Shown: positions 57,142-64,000 of the stretch, piece after piece | How positions within the stretch are numbered: position 1 is the first letter of the stretch | Layout of the letters: each line of letters starts with the position of its first letter | Source: Margaritispora aquatica | Taxonomy: Eukaryota; Ascomycota; Leotiomycetes; Helotiales; Discinellaceae | Assembly (NCBI GenBank): GCA_007644065.1 | Contig: VJWN01000010.1 | Span: 1,116,001 to 1,180,000 of the forward strand | DNA length: 64,000 bases | Reading direction: 5' to 3' | The notes under the pieces: generated by a model | What the model was told of the DNA's origin: nothing | Databases searched by the model: none | What the model saw: only the letters and a program-made list of their open reading frames with translations | Translations under genes and position numbers: made by a program

Positions 57142-58595
57142 GCTTTGCACATGAGACACAAGCGAGAGCAACAAGCTGAAGATGAGATGAGGGTCGTCGT
57201 CGTCGTCAACCCCACCGGTCCAAGACTTCACCAGCCACATTTGGAATCCACTCAATCCACTTTCAAACTCACTTGGTTATTAGTTATGGGGCTCGAAAAC
57301 CCAGATCATTGTTTTTAAAATAAAGGATGTCGTGTCGTGTCGTGTGCTTCGTTTCCTGATTGCGTTGACACCGGAAGCTAGCGAACTCGAGTCGAAAACT
57401 CGCCATATTTTCAGACATTTGTCATGAGTTGAACAATTCTTCAAACGGTGCATTTGCTTTTGAAACTTCAATTTGGGCTGATATTTATTTCTAGTGATCA
57501 CCAAGCCTATCAAGTGGCTGTCTGTGCACAAGGACAGTCAAATCTTCCTTGCGTCATGCCTTGAGCAGCCTCCCTGTTATCCCCGGCGGTGCATTTAGCC
57601 TGGGGCCCTGAACATCGAGTCTTCATAGATACAGTACGGCCGGCATTTCTTCAGCCTCTGGAATCTCTCGCATGTGGAGTAATACCCATTGTCTTGACCA
57701 TATCGAAGACTCTCTTGTCATGACGCTTTAATTTTCTCACCAACAAGGCTGCATACACAACCCATTCCCTCTGATGCTGGAAATGGAATCTTCAGACGAT
57801 ACCACCACATCGAACATGCTGCTGTTTCGAAATCTCGTATTCCGAGGAACACGAGAGGCTTGCTGAGAGCAATGCCCCATCATGCATATCGTGGGAATTG
57901 CCTGAATCCGAATATTCGTATTCGGGACCGAGGTCATCATGTGACCACATCGATGCTAGGTAAGGTAGCTTGTTCATCCTAAGGTATCACAAATCACAAT
58001 ACCTTTGATAGCATTCAAACAATGAGAGGGAAGATCGCTGCAAAGTACACAGCGGTACAAATACATGCCGAGCTCGAGGTTTTAGTGTAACGAGGTACAA
58101 AGACAAGTTAGGAGTAGAAAGTCGTGTCCACGGTTTCACGACATACAAATCAATGCCACCCTCTTCTTTCCTTCATGGGTTTGAACCAAACAGCGACACA
58201 GAAGGCTTACAGTTAGGTGATAGTAGTGTTATCACTGCTTTGAAGTTTTGATCGATGCCTTTTAGGTCATTGCTGATAACCTCAAGCAAGTCCTGTGATA
58301 AGCGAGCCTCTCTCCGTCTTATCATGAGAACCGAAAAGTACCTATTTAGAAACAAGCAACATATCTAATTCTCATAAATACGGTCTCTTACCTGAGTATA
58401 GTAGTATTTTCTCTCTTATATTATATCTTTAGCTCATCAACAAAACCACCACAGCCCCCAAAAAACTCCGAAAAAGCGTGACCTCCAGACCTCACCTCGC
58501 ACCTATCTCAACAGCTGATAATTCTCGGTTGTGCTACCTACCTGCCCCTTTAGATATGACTCACACCACACTAACACCCAAAAATCCCAATTCTC

Positions 58596-58620
58596 CATCT
58601 CATCTCATCTCATCTCATCT
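58596..58620. repeat. Microsatellite (CATCT)5
   Basis: Five exact 5-bp units about 130 bp upstream of the initiator tRNA. Confidence 0.9.
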
Positions 58621-58747
58621 CATCGCCACACCAAACTATTCTTCACCTAGCTAGTCAGTCAGTCTGGCATATCTTCGGCAGCCCGTCACCCAACCTTTAT
58701 CTATCACACAAAGACAGTCGTGAGTATCCAAATCACACAAAAACAAA

Positions 58748-58819
58748 AGCATTTTGGCGCAGAGGAAGCGCGCCGGGCTCATAACCCGAAGGTCCCTGGA
58801 TCGAAACCAGGAAATGCTA
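58748..58819 (+). tRNA. tRNA-iMet: Initiator tRNA-Met (CAT anticodon)
   Basis: 72 nt including the discriminator A, no intron. The acceptor stem AGCATTT/AAATGCT pairs perfectly and starts with the A1-U72 pair that marks eukaryotic initiators. D arm GCGC/GCGC, anticodon loop CTCATAA, T arm CCTGG/CCAGG. The three G-C pairs next to the anticodon loop are present, and the T loop is ATCGAAA, with A54 and A60 in place of the TTC of elongators, so this is the initiator and not elongator Met. One oddity: the outermost anticodon-stem pair is C27-A43, a mismatch. A Pol III terminator TTTT is at 58835-58838. Confidence 0.93.
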
Positions 58820-60472
58820 ACTGTTGTGTAATCCTTTTGACTTTGTGCTCAGGACTCCAAACGCTTTTGCTCTTTTACACTTTAACTCTTTTGCTTATTT
58901 GCTCGTTGCTCTTTTGCTTTTACTAAGAGTTGGGCTTTGTGTCCGATTTGTTCGTGGCGCTTTGTTGTGAGGATATATTTGTCTAGGCGTTTTCTTTGAT
59001 AGAAGTTTAAATCATTATTTTGTATACATTGGTATTCTGATTGAGTGTTAAGCTGAACTGGAATGACCGAACCTGGAAATTTAGGACTTTCAGTAGACGA
59101 AAAGTCCAGTGGCTTGATCTTGACATGGTTCCGGATTTTCGACATCGGGATTCAATACTCAGTGATCTCACACAGAAAATCACGCTCTAACAGTTTAGTG
59201 TTTAGGACAACTAATGGTCCCTTGGAGTCCTCAACTCAGCCGTCTTAGATAACCCGAGGGACTATCAACTGTGGCAGTGAAAATGAACACAAGAATCTAG
59301 ATTTCTCCCCTTCTTCTTTCCCATTCTTAAAGTGTACATGTTAAACATCATGCAACAAGAAGTTGGTTTATATATTTCCATCTGCTTGTCTAGCACAGCA
59401 TTCTAGTTTTCGGTCCTCAGCTCCTAAGCTGGTGTATATTGAGATACATACTTAACAAAATCTGTATGCCAGCCTTTCTCTCCTCTCCTCTCTCCACTTC
59501 CACTTCAGTACATTCACATCCTATCTGATACCCACCCACCCAATCACTCGCTCATTTCCACCATCTCTCCCCCTCCATTCTGGGTCACTAGTGAGGAAGT
59601 GATATGAAAGATAATTATATGTCAAAGTACCTTACAAGTATAAGAAGGCTTGACACAAGCATTACCGTATGCATCATTTACCATATTATTCCTGGAGTCA
59701 GACATCGGCATTTCATCAAGTTGAAAATTGGTACATTTCTCATTCGGTTGCGGAATCACTGTTGTGAGCATGCGTCCGAGGCAAAACAGCACCATGCGAA
59801 GTGCGAGATAAAAGACGGGCTTCGAAAGATACAAATTCACTGCATAAGTAGATCATCATATTTAATAACGTCAATATCGTATTTCCATCACCAGTCTAGA
59901 ATACAGAGAGCCGGGCCGCTCAGAAGAGCCAAGCCGGTCATGGTAAAATCCATGAGATCCAACCCTCGCCATCAAACCGTCAAGTAAAAGAGCCGTCCAT
60001 GAATGGCATGTCGTCGTTCCCATTTTCATACACATCTCGTCGCAATCATTCCCATCCATCTGAAATAGTAGAAGCGACCGCTTGATATGCCCATGTCCAT
60101 ACGATCCGATGAAATACCACCACGCTGATGCTGATGCCGCTGTCCCAGCATAACAAAATGCCGCGCCAAGTATCATCAAGCTCCAACGCCAGCAATGAGA
60201 GAACAGATATTGATCGTGATCTTCATCCCAACGTCCCAAAAATTAAGTAAAGAAAAGTAATGAAAGGTGTTGCACAGAGGTCATTCCCGAAGGAAGATTG
60301 ATGGTTTCAAAGCGATTGAGAGCATTCCAGCATCTCAAAAGCTCATGCGAAATCCAAATTTGAAGGCCAGTAGCACTTCATGGTTTGCCTGAGAAGACTC
60401 CTAAGCAAAGGAGAAGTCGATGGCCTATATCACTAGTGTTGTGGTAGATGTTCAAAATCAGTTATGAAGTGT
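58820..60472. other. Intergenic region between tRNA and the decapping-scaffold gene
   Basis: 1.65 kb. After the tRNA terminator nothing clear remains except the 3' flank of the decapping scaffold. Minus-strand frame 59871-60239 (122 codons) has a hydrophobic N-terminal part but no family resemblance. Confidence 0.5.
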
Positions 60473-63400
60473 TCAAAGACCATGCCGACTGTTGCCTGCC
60501 ATAGCAAGTGGCAATGATCCCTGTCGAGACTCATGTTGATATTCCAGGATGCGGTTGGCAGATGCGACTACGGCTGAAAGTCTCTTGAGGAGAGGATCGT
60601 GGGCAGAGTGCTGGCTGACTCGCATGAAAAGATGCTCAAGGCGTTGGATATAAATACCCATGATCTTAGGAATAAGGTCACGAACTTGTTCATCCTAGAG
60701 AGAGTTAGTAAATACTAAGAAGGCTGATGGAAGCAACTTACCAAATCACCAGCGTTAACATGACCCTGGAAAGCTGCAACAACGTGCTCCATCCATTCAA
60801 CTCGTTGTTGTAGAAGTTCATCATTAAACGTTAAGCTGATGGTAGCTCCAAGAGAAAGAAGCAAAAGCGGGCTGCATGTACGAATGAATGAGGGATCAAA
60901 CTTGGAGAAGTAGTTGAGGAAGAATTCTTGCTCGCGTCGAGTCTGAAGCCATTGAATCACAGCATTCTCGTATTGGCCAGCATCCATTGCTTCGGAAATA
61001 CCCTTGTACATGGCATCGTACTCCAATTCAGATGCTGATTTGGGTGCAACGGGGCCGGTCAAGACGGTTGAAGCTCTAGAATCGGAAGGACGGCTTCGGG
61101 ATTCCATCTCACGAGAGGCAGCCTCACGACGATCATTTGCAGCCTGTTGTTGCATTCGAAGGAATTGGGCCTGGAACTCGGTCTGAGCAGAAGCCATGGA
61201 TGAGACGGTTTGAGTAAGTCCAGCGACAAGTTGTGTCAATTGATCAATCTTGATACCATCTGCTTGACGCTGCTTTTGTAAGCTCTCGACCATGGTCGAA
61301 GCTTCACGCTGAACGTCTGCTGCAACCTTCTGGGAAGACTGGATGGCAAGCTTGGTGAATGCAGGGACGACAACGCTTTGCAGAAGGGTACCAAACTGCT
61401 CCTCAACTCGAAATGAAACGCTCTTAGCAAGTGATTCAGACATCAACTTCAAAAGCTGAGGTTGTTGCAGAGCTCTGCCAATCGCATCTGGTAGTGCCTT
61501 TTGAAGCTCCTTTGGTAGATTCTGAGCTAAGTGTGAGGTCAATTTGCCACCAAGTTGCTCATTGACTGCCTTCACTGAGACATTAGAGATGACTGGCAAA
61601 ACAGATCTCTCAATGCTGCCACAAACGATGCGATCAAGAGTTACTTCGATGTTATCTGACAGTGTAGCAGACACTAGCTTCAACATAGACTCTTGCTTAG
61701 CATCAGCGACAGCGTTCTGAGTGCGTCTGTCATTCTTGATATTTGTCAGGAGTGCATCGAGGGAAGTATCGATGAGCTTCTTCACCTCGCCAGTCACACG
61801 GGTCTCCATGTTCTTCAACACAGCCTCGCTGATCTCTGGTACAGCGTAGCCACTGGTATCAGCAGGAATATTGACGTTTGACTTGGACAAGTTCCCATTT
61901 CGAACATTGGAGGATGGGTCAAGTACAATGGCCTTTGATGCTTGACCTGCAAGTGCTGGCGCGGAAGCATCAGATGAGGTAGCCTTGCGTCTGTTTTTCT
62001 TACCAGTACCTGGTCCAGAAGTTGAGGCGGTGTTTGGTGTGACTTCTTTCTTCTCCTCCTTTGGTGTTGATGTCTCGCCCATGTTGACCTTCTTAGGGCT
62101 TTCCTTTACATTGACTTCCTTAGCAGCTGCTGGGCGCTGCACAATGCGGGTTGGAAGGGATGCAGGAGTGCCTGGAACGACCTCCACTGGCTCAACTGGG
62201 CTTACTGGTAGCTCCTTGAGAGTATCAATTGTAATCATTCCTGCCTTTTCACCATCGACCTCCTCAATCACCTTGTTATTCAAGTTCCAGCCAAGATCGG
62301 ACTGCTTGATGTTGATGCAAGTGACACCCTTGGAATGCATGGCATAGAGCTCAAACTGAGTCTGAGGTTCACCAGGTGCAGCCACTGAGTTAGAAGTTTG
62401 CAGAATGTCAATGCTTCTCAGCATACCCTTATTGGCAAATGAGTATTCACGCATGCCACTAATGACAGCGGTCGACTCAGGCTTTGGAATGGAGGTGTCC
62501 TTGCTGACAATCTTTGCCATAAAATCAGCCTGAGTGACAGACTTTGGCAAGTTGTACTTGGGAGCCGACAAGTGGAGGAAGTAGATGGAGTTTCGCGTTG
62601 GGTGACCAACAACGATGATAGAAGTGGCAGCATGATACAAGACACTGCAGACCGCATCCGATTCCTTGTTGTGTGGAAGGTGGATTTCCTGGACAGGTTT
62701 TTGAAGAGCCAAATCCCAAAGTTGAAGAGTATGGTTCTGCTTCATTCCAACAATCAAGTATCTCAAAGCACAGCCTCGTTGGTAAGGACGGAGTTTATCA
62801 ACAAGGAGGACGGAAGTTGGCCAAGACTTCTCACTCGCAGGAGTTGTCGTCAAGGTGATCAAAGGCTCCTTCAGCTCGATTTGCTGAGGTTGACTTGCCC
62901 ATAAATCAGGCTTCGTAAGCTCACGAACGTCCCAGAACTTGACGCGCCCAGCCTTATCGAGAGAGACGATGGTAGTATCATCTTCACTGAAAGCAAAGTC
63001 CTTTCCAGCCTTGCCAGTGTTGATCTTCAATGATTGACTTGCAAGGTATTTGTCCGTGTCAACAATGCGTTCCATTCCTTGTTTCAGGAAGGATTGCTTC
63101 AAGATGACAGAGGGCCAAATAATGTGGATAAACTTTCCACGTCCAACAGCAAAGAAATCGGGGTGAGAAGAGCTCTTTCGTGCCCTAGTCTTCAAAACAC
63201 CACCCGGAGACTCGTTCTCGGCAGCCTGAATTGGTGGAAGAGCGAATCCATACATTTCAGGATTGCTTTCCTCGACATAATCACCTTCACCATCCTTGAT
63301 CATGACCCAATAAACTGTACCACTAATTCCAGTGGCAATGATCGACTCCTTCTGGTCTGGCGGTGACGCGGATGTCACCACCGTGAAGATGCGATCATGA

Positions 63401-64000
63401 GTCTCGGTGAACAGTCTAGCATCCTTGCCATCATCTTGTCTGATGATTCGGAAACCACCATTCTTGGACATGCCATAAACGATGAAATTGTTTGATGCTG
63501 TGACGAGAGTCCGATCAACTTGATCAAACTCCTTTTTCAAACGTGCAATGTCCATCACAGCTTCATCACGCAAGGTTGGGCGGGGCTCCTCAGATTCCTT
63601 GATGGTAATAGAGGTCCAAGGTCTCATAGGGAAGGTATATACCTTGACTACTTGAGCTTCATCCTCCTTGGTTAAGCCATCCTCTGCGTCGGCACTCTCC
63701 CAGCTATCGGCGATGTGACCTTGTGCAGCGTCGTCGATGATATCCTTGACAGCCTCAGCTACAGGTTCTGGCAAACTATCAAGCGCACCGCTGTTTTCAT
63801 CCTTCTCAAGTTCCTCCTTGATAGACTTGGCAACCACTTGAGCAGTGACTTGGAATTCCTTCTCAGTCTTTGCTTCAAGCATGGATCTAAGATCATCCTC
63901 AATGGATGTCATCTTCTCCTCAGTCTCAGCAAGAGCAATGGCTTCCTGGACTTGGCGATCAACCTGGCTTCCAACTTCACTCAACGCATCATGAACAGTC
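60473..64000 (-). CDS. EDC4: EDC4-like mRNA-decapping scaffold (N-terminus beyond window)
   Basis: Cytoplasmic P-body protein; in animals EDC4 bridges Dcp1 and Dcp2 to stimulate cap removal. Exons 60742-64000 and 60473-60694 (47-bp intron, phase 0); the frame is open through the right edge, so the first residues are missing. The visible 1159 residues begin with a charged helical stretch, then a WD40-like propeller from about residue 140 to 580 (RTLVTASNNFIVYGM, RVKFWDVRELT, HTLQLWDLALQK, TSIIVVGHPTRNSIYFLHL). A Pro/Lys-rich linker follows, then a long helical region with heptad character (residues about 740-1010) and the conserved C-terminal module ending PSFIRTCSPLLLLSLGATIS and EWMEHVVAAFQ. 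This arrangement is that of EDC4 and its fungal relatives. Assignment rests on architecture and remembered family motifs. Confidence 0.85.

Larger units (their letters stand above)
54361..58747. other. Long gene-poor region with simple repeats
   Basis: 4.4 kb without a gene I can support. Contents: G-rich GGTGGGAA repeat at 55311-55342, a 22-bp perfect palindrome at 55947-55968, a TGTCCTGG repeat at 56745-56776, (GAA)12 at 57106-57141 and (CATCT)5 at 58596-58620. The longest open frame (56695-57318, +) is made mostly of these repeats. Confidence 0.5.

Noticed and set aside
56695..57318. 207-codon open frame on the plus strand with poly-Glu and poly-Val runs
   Set aside because: The frame is mostly translated simple repeats (TGTCCTGG, GAA, GTC). 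There is no domain and no plausible codon pattern.
59871..60239. 122-codon minus-strand frame with a hydrophobic N-terminal part
   Set aside because: No family resemblance, no promoter feature, and it lies in the 3' flank of the decapping-scaffold gene. Possible but unsupported.

Overview
The window looks like nuclear DNA of a filamentous ascomycete (Pezizomycotina). Leotiomycetes is my guess, from gene style only. Evidence: most protein genes are split by short GT-AG introns of about 45-75 bp; the families are typically fungal (Zn2Cys6 factor, LaeA-like methyltransferase, fungal bZIP, Rim15 kinase, 2EXR protein, LicD/Mnn4-like protein); intergenic gaps are long (0.4-6 kb) and rich in simple repeats. 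I find 17 well- or fairly-supported protein genes (two run off the ends), one weak small gene and one tRNA. Exon joins were made by hand from splice motifs and reading phase. Every complete spliced gene closes in frame.

Layout, left to right. 1-3950 (-): Puf4-type PUF RNA-binding protein, 3' end missing. 6388-7927 (+): Nudix hydrolase with a C-terminal membrane segment. 8295-9385 (+): SDR oxidoreductase. 9857-10705 (-): membrane protein of unknown function. 11654-13369 (-): LaeA-like methyltransferase in 11 tiny exons. 15087-20869 (-): Rim15/greatwall kinase. 25411-26067 (-): single-TM protein. 27485-28461 (-): lysophospholipid acyltransferase. 30588-32012 (+): bZIP factor. 32535-34410 (+): eIF3d. 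34946-37060 (+): prenylcysteine oxidase-like membrane protein. 37805-38686 (-): 2EXR protein. 40835-42581 (-): sugar transporter. 46621-47025 (+): small glycine-tailed protein (weak). 47148-49903 (-): Zn2Cys6 factor. 50773-51797 (-): hotdog thioesterase. 53307-54360 (-): LicD-like secretory protein. 58748-58819 (+): initiator tRNA-Met. 60473-64000 (-): EDC4-like decapping scaffold, N-terminus missing.

The genes do not form an operon or an obvious metabolite cluster; this is mostly housekeeping and regulatory DNA. A loose theme is mRNA fate and nutrient signalling: a Puf4-like repressor, eIF3d, initiator tRNA and an EDC4-like scaffold on one side; Rim15, a sugar transporter with CreA-type sites upstream, and Zn2Cys6/bZIP factors on the other. 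I read no functional linkage into the order.

I did not find a clear new defence, mobile or biosynthetic system. The items most worth a second look are: the methyltransferase gene with 16-, 19- and 23-nt exons; a Rim15 receiver domain whose phospho-acceptor Asp is Glu; three PPxY motifs at the N-terminus of the prenylcysteine oxidase-like protein; an initiator tRNA with a C27-A43 mismatch; and two families of short palindromes (TACCTAGGTA and GTACTGTAC/GTACAGTAC) that recur only in intergenic DNA.
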